Origin: Flammeovirga sp. EKP202
GTDB lineage: Bacteria > Bacteroidota > Bacteroidia > Cytophagales > Flammeovirgaceae
Direction: 5' to 3'
Assembly: GCF_014534745.1 (NCBI RefSeq)
Contig: NZ_JACVVP010000007.1
Location: 1 to 64,000 of the forward strand
Length of the DNA stretch: 64,000 nucleotides
Shown: positions 7,771 through 16,620 of the stretch, piece by piece
Layout: each line of letters opens with the position of its first letter
How positions within the stretch are numbered: position 1 is the stretch's first letter
Translations under genes and position numbers: made by a program
The notes under the pieces: generated by a model
Told to the model about the DNA's origin: nothing
What the model saw: the letters and a program-made list of their open reading frames with translations, nothing else
The model's database searches: none

Positions 7771-8193
7771 AGTCATTTCAGTCAAAAAATTAATAAGTAA
7801 TGAAGATATTGTACACTAAAATATTCATTAAATTCTGAACAGAATTTCTTGGAAAATAAATGCCATTCAATCAAAAAAATAGGATTGATTTTAATAGGAT
7901 TACCAACAGTTTCCTCTAAATCATCAAAAAATCAATAAGCATCTTTAGTCTACAATACTTTTAGAAATAAAAGATAGTTGTAAATACTGATAAATCAATT
8001 AAAAAAATAGTGACAAAATAATAAAGGCTTTCCATTTGGATGAAAAGCCCTCATTTATATACATTATTATAACTCTTAAATGGGTAATTCCTTAAACTCA
8101 CCAAAGCTCAAACAATAATTCATTCATCTTATGTTTTAAACAAAAAAGGCCACCAACTTTCGTCAGCGACCTTCAAATCGTTAAGGGTAATAT
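7771..8193. other. Intergenic region 7771-8193
   Basis: It holds the start region of the sulfatase and, near its right end, the terminator of the debranching-enzyme gene. GGCTTT (8026-8031) and AAAGCC (8044-8049) form a second hairpin that may act as a back-up terminator on the minus strand. No gene is seen. Confidence 0.35.
8142..8173 (-). terminator. Rho-independent terminator of the debranching-enzyme gene
   Basis: On the minus strand AAGGTCGC pairs with GTGGCCTT (two wobble pairs) around a 12-base loop, followed by a run of T. It starts 21 bases after the stop codon. Confidence 0.75.
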
Positions 8194-10536
8194 TTATTTT
8201 TTCTGAAACGTTTGTTTCATTGCTTCATATTCTTTGTCCATAGAAGGTTTACAGAACTGTGTTCCTTCAAAGATTTTGTCAGACTTTTCTTGACGATTTG
8301 CTAATTGCTCATCCAAGTGTTCTTTTTTCAATTCTCTTTGCTTTCCGTCAACTCCAAATACGGTCAATGTCAATTCTTTTTGATCCCTTGTTACTTTCAC
8401 TTTCTCATCTGCTTTCACTTCAATGTTGATAGGCTGAAATAATGAATGTTCAAAACTGAATTTCACATCTTTTCCTTTCATTGTGTAAGTATAAACTTCC
8501 ACATCATTTTGACGTTCGAATTGTCCAACAAGCGTACCTCCCATTAATTTTTCTTTATAAGAAACATTGTTCAATTTAGAAGGAATTCTTGGTGCTAGTA
8601 CAATTGTATTTTCAATCGCATTTGGTCTTAAACCTAAGAAGTATTGATACCAAACTCTCAATTGTTCACCGTTTGACCATGCCTGCATGTAAGTACCTGT
8701 TAATTTAGGGTAAGTCTCACCTGGATGAGGAAAAGCATCCGCATTTTCATTCATACTACCTACAGCCCCCATATCTAATGATTGCTCATTCATATTTTCA
8801 AACAGTTGGAAGGCAATATCAGGCTGACCACTTTCAATCATACGCTGCATAGCATAACCATTGTTCCACTGCCAAATTGTACCATTATGATAAGCGGCAT
8901 CTTTATGATAATGCTCCCACGCTAGGTGATAAGGGTGGAAATTAGGATCTTCTTGACTTAATGATGCAACACCCCAAGGGTATACTAAATGCTCCCAAAT
9001 TTCACGAGTCAATTCCATTTTCTTTACATCATCTGTCATGAAATCCATGGCAAATAATTGGTTAGGACGGAATTGGAAGTCTGGCTGATCATCATGATCA
9101 ATACGGTCTGCCATATAGGCATGTGAATCGTTGAAGAAATCTTTATTGAAGTTAGCCTGAACTTTATCAGCCACCTTCTGCCAGCGTTTCATGTCACTAA
9201 TGTGATTAGTTTCTTTTGCACAGTAAATGGCCGCATTCAATTGCTTGAACCATAAGGCTTGAATATCATTAGCATAACTACCTCTTGGTGAATAAGGAAC
9301 ATGATCTGGCTCTCTTCTCGCATCCATCCAAGTATCAGCATCCTCATGTGTTAAATAACCTTTCTTGTTCACCCAGTTTTTCAATGCTCCATCCACACTT
9401 CTTTTCACTGTAGGGTACATTTTCTTTATCAATGAATTATCACCTGAATATTGAATATAATCAAGTAATTCAAAGATAAAACGAGGTGTTCCATCTGTCG
9501 TGTGGTAGTTCAATGATTCCATTTTTACGATGTTTGGAATTCTACCGTAGTACTTTGAAGTCGATTTTTTGTCTTGTACATCTGCAAAAGAAAGAAGGAT
9601 TTTCTTCGCTACCTCTGTCTCTCCTAAAACTAAAGTACCACCCGGCAATGAGATAAATGTATCTCTACCCCAATACTCATTGAACCAAGGAATACCCGCA
9701 TAGATACCATATCCTCTTTGGTGAGTTACCATTTCGTCCATCGTTAATGTCAACCACATTAATGCTTTATCGAAATGAGGATCTTCTGTTTTAATTGCAG
9801 TATTTTCTGTCACCAATTGCGTCATACGGTCCGTACGTTCTTGGAACCACTGACCATGTTCCGCTCTAGCTTGTTGGATTAAAGCTAAACCTTCTTCTTT
9901 TGTTTTCGCATAAGAAATATAAAAACCGCCCTTTCCAGAAGCAGTCACTTTTACATTACCTTCTGCATCAATTTTTTCGTTGTGCGAAGGGGCAACGACT
10001 ACGAAATGATCTTCTGACTCTGAAGAAACAAAGTAAGATGCATTTTTATCTCTACTCTCTAATTTGATCTGATCGCCTGTTACTGTTAGGTTTGTTTCCT
10101 TTCCTTTTACATTATGAAAATCAACATATATTACGTCTTGATCATCAAAAAGGATCAAACGCTCAGTACCTTGGGTTGTCGCTCTTTGAATGTAATGAGG
10201 GTAAACTTCAACTGCTGCATTTGCACGATCAAATAGTTTTCCATCAATCGTAAGGTCATAATCCGTCAAAATTCTCTTTTGACCAATATTCCAACCATTA
10301 AACCAACTGTACAACTCACTATTTAAAACGTGTGTTTGAGTCTGAAAATAAGCACTTCTTTTATTAGTATACGTCACAACTCTGTTCTCCGCAGCAGCAA
10401 CATCTACTTTCAATTCCTGTAACACTTCATCTTTCACAGCTTCTTTTGCTGTAAATTTGTGTTCATTATTTTCTTTAGCACACCCATAAAAAAGTGTCAA
10501 GGCAAGAAGTATAAATGTACTTTTTAAAATCCTCAT
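8194..10536 (-). CDS. Lipoprotein glycogen-debranching-like glucosidase (GH133 type), 780 aa
   Basis: The N-terminus is a lipoprotein signal (hydrophobic core, then LFYGCAKE, Cys19). The catalytic part is an alpha/alpha-barrel of the amylo-alpha-1,6-glucosidase family: AGIPWFNEYWGRDTFISLPG in the middle, HTTDGTPRFIFELLDY, then EDADTWMDARRE, as in the GDE C-terminal domain that hydrolyses alpha-1,6 glucosyl branches. An N-terminal beta-sandwich (about 50-230) precedes it. The lipid anchor places it in the periplasm or on the outer membrane, unlike cytoplasmic glycogen debranching enzymes, so it probably trims imported or external glycans. It is divergent from the neighbouring mannosidase gene, and its exact substrate is uncertain. 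Confidence 0.8.
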   Translation of the reverse strand: MRILKSTFILLALTLFYGCAKENNEHKFTAKEAVKDEVLQELKVDVAAAENRVVTYTNKRSAYFQTQTHVLNSELYSWFNGWNIGQKRILTDYDLTIDGKLFDRANAAVEVYPHYIQRATTQGTERLILFDDQDVIYVDFHNVKGKETNLTVTGDQIKLESRDKNASYFVSSESEDHFVVVAPSHNEKIDAEGNVKVTASGKGGFYISYAKTKEEGLALIQQARAEHGQWFQERTDRMTQLVTENTAIKTEDPHFDKALMWLTLTMDEMVTHQRGYGIYAGIPWFNEYWGRDTFISLPGGTLVLGETEVAKKILLSFADVQDKKSTSKYYGRIPNIVKMESLNYHTTDGTPRFIFELLDYIQYSGDNSLIKKMYPTVKRSVDGALKNWVNKKGYLTHEDADTWMDARREPDHVPYSPRGSYANDIQALWFKQLNAAIYCAKETNHISDMKRWQKVADKVQANFNKDFFNDSHAYMADRIDHDDQPDFQFRPNQLFAMDFMTDDVKKMELTREIWEHLVYPWGVASLSQEDPNFHPYHLAWEHYHKDAAYHNGTIWQWNNGYAMQRMIESGQPDIAFQLFENMNEQSLDMGAVGSMNENADAFPHPGETYPKLTGTYMQAWSNGEQLRVWYQYFLGLRPNAIENTIVLAPRIPSKLNNVSYKEKLMGGTLVGQFERQNDVEVYTYTMKGKDVKFSFEHSLFQPINIEVKADEKVKVTRDQKELTLTVFGVDGKQRELKKEHLDEQLANRQEKSDKIFEGTQFCKPSMDKEYEAMKQTFQKK

Positions 10537-10907
10537 TATTATTTAGTTAATCTTGTAAATCTTGTGATAAGAGTTTGACTCATTTTCACGCAATACTATC
10601 ATTAATGTTTCTCTAAGTTAACAATTGTTCATAGGTCACAAAATGATTTCTATTTTATTAATAATTACTGTTTATGAGGTGTTATTGGAATTATTTCATG
10701 AAATCTTAGATAGATGAAATATGTAAAGCACTAATGAACAGCATTTTATAAAGTAATTCAATTAATACTTAAAATAAGTAAATTATAAATTTAAATCGGT
10801 TGAGATACTTTTTGTTAATAATTCCTGCTTAACATAAAATAAATGTACTTTCTACACACGATTCACCATCTTTATGTTCATATGTTTAAACTTAATGATT
10901 AACTGGA
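10537..10907. other. Divergent intergenic region 10537-10907
   Basis: These 371 AT-rich bases separate the divergent debranching-enzyme and mannosidase genes and must hold both promoters. I see no clear TAnnTTTG box with a proper TTG partner and no extended inverted repeat. Confidence 0.3.
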
Positions 10908-13900
10908 ATGAATCAACTTAACTACAAACACTTTTGGGTAATTCTTTTAAGTATTATCACAATACAATTTAGCTATGGACAAGAGAAGATTTTTTTAAAA
11001 GGCTACACCGATTATATCAATGGTGACATTATGCCTTATAAATCTCCGCAAGAAGATGCTAATCAGGCCATGTTGGTAAGGTGTACGGAAGGAAAAAATG
11101 AAATGGAATGGGAAGCAGAAGCAGTACCTATCTCTTTTAATGGTGAATACGTTGAATATGGAGTCATCATGGGTGTCGATATTGATAGAGCACAGTATGA
11201 ATTTGACTTTTACATCAACGACAAAAAATACTTTACATTTAAAGCTCCGGAGGAAAGTATTCTTCAAGACGTAAAAGCTGAAGGACCCAATGATTCTCAA
11301 TTGACTTTTAAAGGCACAATGATCGATGCCTACAGTGATATGTTTGGTTATGGTTTCTTAAAAATTAAAGCAGAAGATTTACCAAAAGGCCGATCTATTA
11401 AAATGAAAGTAGTTGCTCCAAGTATTGGTAAATCGAGCTGGTTTATGCTATTCAAATATGGAGTAGACGGAAACGTTAGCTGGAAACAAGAACCTGCAGT
11501 GATCAAAACTGCAAAAGGTCCTCAACAACAATTAAGAACGACAATCTTACACTATGGTGAGCCTCAGCAAGCAATCATTACTGCAGGAAAATCGAAAGAA
11601 AAAGTAACGCTTAATGTCGGTGCAAATGTATTTAGAATCAATATTCCGAAGGTGGAAGAAACAACTTCTATCCCAGTAAGTGTTACTGTAGGAAAGAAAG
11701 TATTGGACGAGAAAACGTTAGAAGTTGAGCCGGTAAAACCCTATACTGTTTATTTATTACACCACTCACACGTTGATATTGGGTATACTCATACGCAAGA
11801 CGATGTAGAAAAAGTACAATGGGAAAACTTGGATGACGCTGTAATGATGAGTAAAAAGACAGCTGATTTTCCTGAAGGTTCTCAATTCAAATGGAGTGTT
11901 GAAGTAATGTGGGCTGTTGAAAGCTACCTTAAAAATGCTTCTCCAGAGAAAAGAAAAGATTTTATGGATGCCGTTAAAAATGGTTCAATTGAATTGAATG
12001 GTCTTTATGGTAATATGCTTACAGGTTTATCGAATCCTCAAGAATTGGTTGAATCTACTTTTGATGCATTACAAGTAGCCAATGAAACTGGTGCTCCTTT
12101 AGAATCTGCCATGATCACTGACGTTCCTGGTTACACATGGGGCCTTGTTCCTGTATTGGCACATTCTGGCATTAAATATCTTTCAGCAGGTACAAATGTA
12201 TTCCACAGAATTGGTGGTACAATTTCTACTTGGGGTGATCGTCCATTCTATTGGTCTTCTCCATCAGGTGAAGAGAAAGTAATGGTTTGGGTACATGAAA
12301 AAGGATACAGTCATTTCCATACAGGTTTAGGATTTACAGACTTGAAAGTATTATTGACTCCAAAATCCGTTTTTGATTACTTAAATGAGTTAAACGAAAG
12401 AACTTACCCTTACGATATTACAACTTTACGTTACACAGTGGGTTCTGACAACGGTCCTGTTGACCAAGGCATTTCTGAAACGGTAAAAGAGTGGAACGAA
12501 ACGTATGAGACACCAAAAGTAATGTTGTCTACTACTACTGAATCATTCAAAGCATTTGAGGAAAAGTATGGTGATCAACTTCCTGTAGTGAAAGGTGATT
12601 TCACTCCATATTGGGAAGATGGCGCAGGATCTACTTCTGCCGAAACTGCTTTAGTAAGAAACGCTTCTGAGAAACTTTCTCAAGCCATGACGATTATGTC
12701 ATTAAATGGTGCTGATATTCCAAACGAAACTTTCGAACAAGCATGGAGATACGTTTTATTATACAACGAACATACTTGGGGTGCTTACAATTCAATCTCA
12801 GAACCTGAAGCAGATTTCGTACACTCTCAATGGGCTGTAAAACAATCTTTCGCTATCAAAGCGGATTCAATTGCTGATGAATTATTAGAAAGAGCATTGG
12901 CTATTGGTGAAAAAACAAAAGGTATTTTATTGACCAATACATTGAACTGGGACCGTTCGGAATTAGTAAAATTAAGTGCTGAAAAAACTTCAAATGGTGA
13001 TTACATCGTAGATCAAGATGGAAAATACTACCCTACTCAGCGTTTGAGTACTGGTGAATTGGCCGTTTATGTAGATCACTTACCAGCTTATGGTCAGTTG
13101 GAATTATTCTCAACTGCTGAAATGAAATGCAGTAAAGAATGTAAGAAATGCAAGGACTGCAAAAACTGTAAGAAGTGTAAAGGTCAGAAAGCATTGAAAG
13201 TGGCTGATAATACAATTGAGAACGATTTCATCAAATTAGAAATCAATACTGAAAATGGTAGTGTCGCTTCACTTTATGATAAAGTAAGAAAGAAAGAACT
13301 TTCTGATAAAACAGACCTTAAAGGTTTGAATGATTACTATTATGTAGCGGGTAGAAATCCAAAAGCACCTTTGACTACAGCTGATGATATTCAGATCAAA
13401 TGGTTAGAAAAAGGTAATTTGATTAGTGTAATTGAAGTAAGTTCTTCTGCTCCTGGTACTGAAGAGTGGAAGCGTACTTTTGAAGTAAATGCTTACTCTG
13501 AAGTGGTTGAGATTGATAACCAAATCAACAAATCGAATGTTTACGATCCGGAAGGTGTTCATATTGCTTTCCCATTCAATGTAAAAAATGGTACAGTAAG
13601 AATTGACGCCCCATTTGGTGAGTACATTCCAGAAAAAGAGCAATTGCAAGGTTCGTGTAAAAACTACTTTACAGTTCAACGTTATGCTGATGTTTCTAAC
13701 CTTGACCATGGTGTAACTTGGGTAACTCCAGATGCTCCTATGATCGAATTAGGTGAAATCACAACAGATGCATTATCGTATGGTTGGGTACAAGAAGTAA
13801 AACCTACACAAACAATTTACGCTTACTTGATGAACAACTATTGGGAAACCAACTATAAAGCTTCTCAAGAAGGATGGCATTCATTCCGTTTTATGTTAAG

Positions 13901-14258
13901 ACCTCACGGTGCTTATGTTTCTACTGATGCTAAAAAATTCAGTATGGCAGTGGCTCAACCGATCTTAATTTCTGAAAACACAAATGAGAATTACACTGCA
14001 TTTATCCAACCTACAGCTTCTGATTTAATTATCACTGCTTCTAGACCAATGGATAAAGAGCACGTTTTATTGACGGTATTAAATGCTAATGCTGGTGATT
14101 CGATTTTAGAGTGGACGTCTTCTGACAAAGTGGAAGAAGTGTATCTTTCAAATATCAATGGAGATAATATGGGTGCTTTCCAACAAGGTGAAAATATTCC
14201 TGGCTGGGGTGTTAGATTCTTATTAGTGAAAGTTAACGCTGAAGCAGCTTCTAAGTAA
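10908..14258 (+). CDS. Secreted GH38-like alpha-mannosidase, 1116 aa
   Basis: A signal peptide (to about residue 25, FSYGQ) precedes an N-terminal beta domain. The GH38-type catalytic domain begins with HHSHVDIGYTHTQ near residue 285, where His and Asp bind zinc, and continues with the nucleophile region ITDVPGYTWGL and later YTVGSDNGP and LYNEHTWGAYNS. The long C-terminal half (about 750-1116) is beta-rich, as in GH38 and DUF5054 proteins. The product would remove terminal alpha-mannose in the periplasm or outside. An unusual Cys/Lys-rich insertion lies at residues 739-761. The gene is divergent from a debranching glucosidase and ends at a strong terminator. Confidence 0.8.
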   Translation: MNQLNYKHFWVILLSIITIQFSYGQEKIFLKGYTDYINGDIMPYKSPQEDANQAMLVRCTEGKNEMEWEAEAVPISFNGEYVEYGVIMGVDIDRAQYEFDFYINDKKYFTFKAPEESILQDVKAEGPNDSQLTFKGTMIDAYSDMFGYGFLKIKAEDLPKGRSIKMKVVAPSIGKSSWFMLFKYGVDGNVSWKQEPAVIKTAKGPQQQLRTTILHYGEPQQAIITAGKSKEKVTLNVGANVFRINIPKVEETTSIPVSVTVGKKVLDEKTLEVEPVKPYTVYLLHHSHVDIGYTHTQDDVEKVQWENLDDAVMMSKKTADFPEGSQFKWSVEVMWAVESYLKNASPEKRKDFMDAVKNGSIELNGLYGNMLTGLSNPQELVESTFDALQVANETGAPLESAMITDVPGYTWGLVPVLAHSGIKYLSAGTNVFHRIGGTISTWGDRPFYWSSPSGEEKVMVWVHEKGYSHFHTGLGFTDLKVLLTPKSVFDYLNELNERTYPYDITTLRYTVGSDNGPVDQGISETVKEWNETYETPKVMLSTTTESFKAFEEKYGDQLPVVKGDFTPYWEDGAGSTSAETALVRNASEKLSQAMTIMSLNGADIPNETFEQAWRYVLLYNEHTWGAYNSISEPEADFVHSQWAVKQSFAIKADSIADELLERALAIGEKTKGILLTNTLNWDRSELVKLSAEKTSNGDYIVDQDGKYYPTQRLSTGELAVYVDHLPAYGQLELFSTAEMKCSKECKKCKDCKNCKKCKGQKALKVADNTIENDFIKLEINTENGSVASLYDKVRKKELSDKTDLKGLNDYYYVAGRNPKAPLTTADDIQIKWLEKGNLISVIEVSSSAPGTEEWKRTFEVNAYSEVVEIDNQINKSNVYDPEGVHIAFPFNVKNGTVRIDAPFGEYIPEKEQLQGSCKNYFTVQRYADVSNLDHGVTWVTPDAPMIELGEITTDALSYGWVQEVKPTQTIYAYLMNNYWETNYKASQEGWHSFRFMLRPHGAYVSTDAKKFSMAVAQPILISENTNENYTAFIQPTASDLIITASRPMDKEHVLLTVLNANAGDSILEWTSSDKVEEVYLSNINGDNMGAFQQGENIPGWGVRFLLVKVNAEAASK

Positions 14259-14278
14259 TTTAGAAGATTAAATATGAA

Positions 14279-14326
14279 AATCCTCTCTTATTTCCTTGAC
14301 ATTAAGGAATAAGAGAGGATTTTTTA
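14279..14326. terminator. Bidirectional terminator after the mannosidase gene
   Basis: AATCCTCTCTTATT-T-CCTT pairs with AAGGAATAAGAGAGGATT (one bulged T, 6-base loop) and is followed by T6. The reverse reading also ends in Ts, and the next gene is convergent, so it can serve both. Confidence 0.9.
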
Positions 14327-14378
14327 ATATATGGTTTTCTTAGGAGCCTTTGGATTTAAAAAACAAATTTCTAAGCAA

Positions 14379-15362
14379 TTAAAGATTAAATTCACTTAAA
14401 AAGACTGCATGATCTGATTCAGGATATTTTGTATCAAATGCAAAAGGTAAGCTTTCATCATGTAATTGTTCATTGAATATTTTTGCATCTTTAAAATGTT
14501 GGAATAATGACTTTGAGACCAGCATATGATCCAAGAGATTTCCTTTTCCATGATGCAAATGTGAATATCTGATAGATTCTGCAATTGATCGACTACACGA
14601 AATTAGTTCTTTCGAAATCAAGTCTGGATTGTTTGTGTTCTCCATTTTACCTTGAATTGCTTCTACAGGAACTTGTCCAGGTTCAGCATTAAAATCTCCA
14701 CATACCACAATTTTTGCCTCTGGTTCTTGTTCAAAGATATTATCTATCAAAATTCTTGTTTCTAAAGCCTGTCCCACTCTCTTAATTGAAGAAAGGAAAT
14801 AACCTTCAGCCCACCCTGCTGCACTTTTCCATTGATAACCTGCAAGCTGACCTTTAATATTAGAAGCTAATCTAGACTTAAAATGAACATTTATAACATG
14901 CATTACATCATGATCTGAGATTTTAAGTTTGACATAAAAAATTGGTCTTTCCCAATTTACGTTTAGAATGTCATCAGACTCTGGAACTTGAGTAACTTTT
15001 TTGTACTTCAAATTATTTATGAATTCATTATTATACTGAGCAACCTCAAGAATTTCATACTTAGAAAGAATCACAAGATTTCTCTTATCTCTTGGAGTAT
15101 TATCTTGAGTCATAGTACTTACTTTATGATATTCTTGATATTTTGTACCATCAAGAATAGCATCTAAGGCAGATAGAGTTCTATTTGGATTATCTGAAGA
15201 GTGTTCGGGTGTTTCTTGACCATGAACTTCTTGCAAACATACCACATCTGCATTCATTCTTTCGAATTGGTTTCTTAAAGCTGGTTTTCGTAGTTCTAAA
15301 GATGGATTTTTGTCATCTCCTGAGAAATCAAGGTTTTCAATGTTAAAAGTGGCAATTCTCAT
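14379..15362 (-). CDS. Endonuclease/exonuclease/phosphatase family protein, 327 aa
   Basis: All catalytic blocks of the EEP fold are present: RIATFNIEN (N7), DVVCLQEVHG (E45), INVHFKS, VVCGDFNAEPGQ and a final SDHAVFLSEF. These build the metal-dependent phosphodiester or phosphomonoester active site shared by DNase I, exonuclease III and inositol phosphatases. There is no signal peptide, so it is probably cytoplasmic and acts on nucleic acid or a phosphorylated small molecule. It is transcribed alone, convergent with the mannosidase gene. The substrate cannot be determined from the sequence. Confidence 0.85.
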   Translation of the reverse strand: MRIATFNIENLDFSGDDKNPSLELRKPALRNQFERMNADVVCLQEVHGQETPEHSSDNPNRTLSALDAILDGTKYQEYHKVSTMTQDNTPRDKRNLVILSKYEILEVAQYNNEFINNLKYKKVTQVPESDDILNVNWERPIFYVKLKISDHDVMHVINVHFKSRLASNIKGQLAGYQWKSAAGWAEGYFLSSIKRVGQALETRILIDNIFEQEPEAKIVVCGDFNAEPGQVPVEAIQGKMENTNNPDLISKELISCSRSIAESIRYSHLHHGKGNLLDHMLVSKSLFQHFKDAKIFNEQLHDESLPFAFDTKYPESDHAVFLSEFNL

Positions 15363-15658
15363 AATTGGAAAAGTTTAGTTAAGACTTTATTTAACTGGTC
15401 TAAAAATCAAACAACATTGAAATAAATCAACAGATTTTCTTTATCACATATAAAAATATGATAGGTTTGAAAGAGAAATAATTTCAAACGTACAAATGAA
15501 AAATAGTTGGCTTTAAAAAGTGTTGTTTTAATAAATATAGTAATAATTTCATAATGGATTATTAATCAACACAATAAGAAATCATTAACCGTTTGTTAAT
15601 TACAAAAATGAGAAATACCTATACTCACTAAAACTAAATTTCAGCAAAAATATAAGTG
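15363..15658. other. Intergenic region 15363-15658
   Basis: This is AT-rich DNA upstream of the EEP gene and downstream of the metallopeptidase gene, both on the minus strand. Nothing is recognised in it apart from the expected promoter function. Confidence 0.3.
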
Positions 15659-16432
15659 TTAATTCTTCACCTTCAAATCATACCACATCATCATTTCCTT
15701 TTTTAGTTCTTCTTCTTTTAAGTTCATTTTCAGTAACTCCAAATAACTCATTTTTTTCACTACCAAAGCATATTGAACCATCAACCAATAATCATAATAA
15801 ACTCTAGGTGCAACAGTTCCGTCTTCAAAAAATACGCCCCACTCATCGGGATCAACCATTCTGGCACTTTCTATCCTTTCCATATTTTTCAATAAAGAAT
15901 GCTGTACTTCACCTTGTCTTGCAACATATTCTGCATAACCTTCCCATTTCCATTGAGGGTGTTTAGCCAATGGGTTAGATTCCATAATACCTAGTGCATT
16001 GAACTGAAGACAGTGCGTCAATTCATGCAATAAAAGCTGTTCAAAATTCCATTTATATCCATGTAATTCAATGGTATTTTCTTGAAAATTAATATTACCA
16101 TTTACAGTTGCTATTGTGTTCATCCCCCAACCAAATGCATCGCCCCAAATCATTTTCATTAATGTTGGATAGGCTGTCCCATCACTAAGACATATTTCTA
16201 GTTTTAGTTGATCATTGTATAATTCACTTCCTCTAAAAACAGAGTCAACATTATGCAGTCTCTGATAAAAATATTGGTTCAAGTCATTTTCATGATAGAT
16301 GATATAATTCCCCACTTGAGTTCTCTTCGCATAAAGAATTTGTGGAAATGACATCAAGAATAAGATGGATATAATGCTGACAAAACAGAGTAATAATGCT
16401 CTTATGACCCATTTTCTGATTTCAATTTTCAT
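15659..16432 (-). CDS. Membrane-anchored gluzincin-type metallopeptidase, 257 aa
   Basis: A basic N-terminus and one membrane segment (about 9-34) anchor the protein, with the catalytic part outside the inner membrane. LLHELTHCLQ gives the zinc motif H136-E137-x-x-H140, and WKWEGYAEYVA about 24 residues later supplies the third ligand E164, the arrangement of gluzincins. The domain is small and resembles the peptidase_MA-like proteins of Bacteroidota. The substrate is unknown. The gene is divergent from the first large arylsulfatase gene with 188 bases between them, so the two could share regulation, but nothing proves it. Confidence 0.75.
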   Translation of the reverse strand: MKIEIRKWVIRALLLCFVSIISILFLMSFPQILYAKRTQVGNYIIYHENDLNQYFYQRLHNVDSVFRGSELYNDQLKLEICLSDGTAYPTLMKMIWGDAFGWGMNTIATVNGNINFQENTIELHGYKWNFEQLLLHELTHCLQFNALGIMESNPLAKHPQWKWEGYAEYVARQGEVQHSLLKNMERIESARMVDPDEWGVFFEDGTVAPRVYYDYWLMVQYALVVKKMSYLELLKMNLKEEELKKEMMMWYDLKVKN

Positions 16433-16589
16433 AGATAGTTGTTGTATTGGTTATCATTTAAAATAGTGAAAATGATCTCCTTTTCAAACTCTGAACCTTA
16501 CATTCTTTTATTCATTTCATTATTCTGAATAAACTGTTTTGTACCAATTCAATATTGAAACATAACAACAAAAAAGGGATAATGCACCT

Positions 16590-16597
16590 TAATTTTG
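16590..16597 (+). promoter_or_regulatory. Promoter -7 box of the first arylsulfatase gene
   Basis: TAATTTTG matches TAnnTTTG and lies 23 bases before the start codon. No TTG at the ideal distance is present, as is common for activator-dependent promoters. The palindrome TTCAATATTGAA at 16548-16559 lies upstream and could bind a regulator. Confidence 0.4.
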
Positions 16598-16620
16598 GTC
16601 TATAATAACAAGCAATTAAT

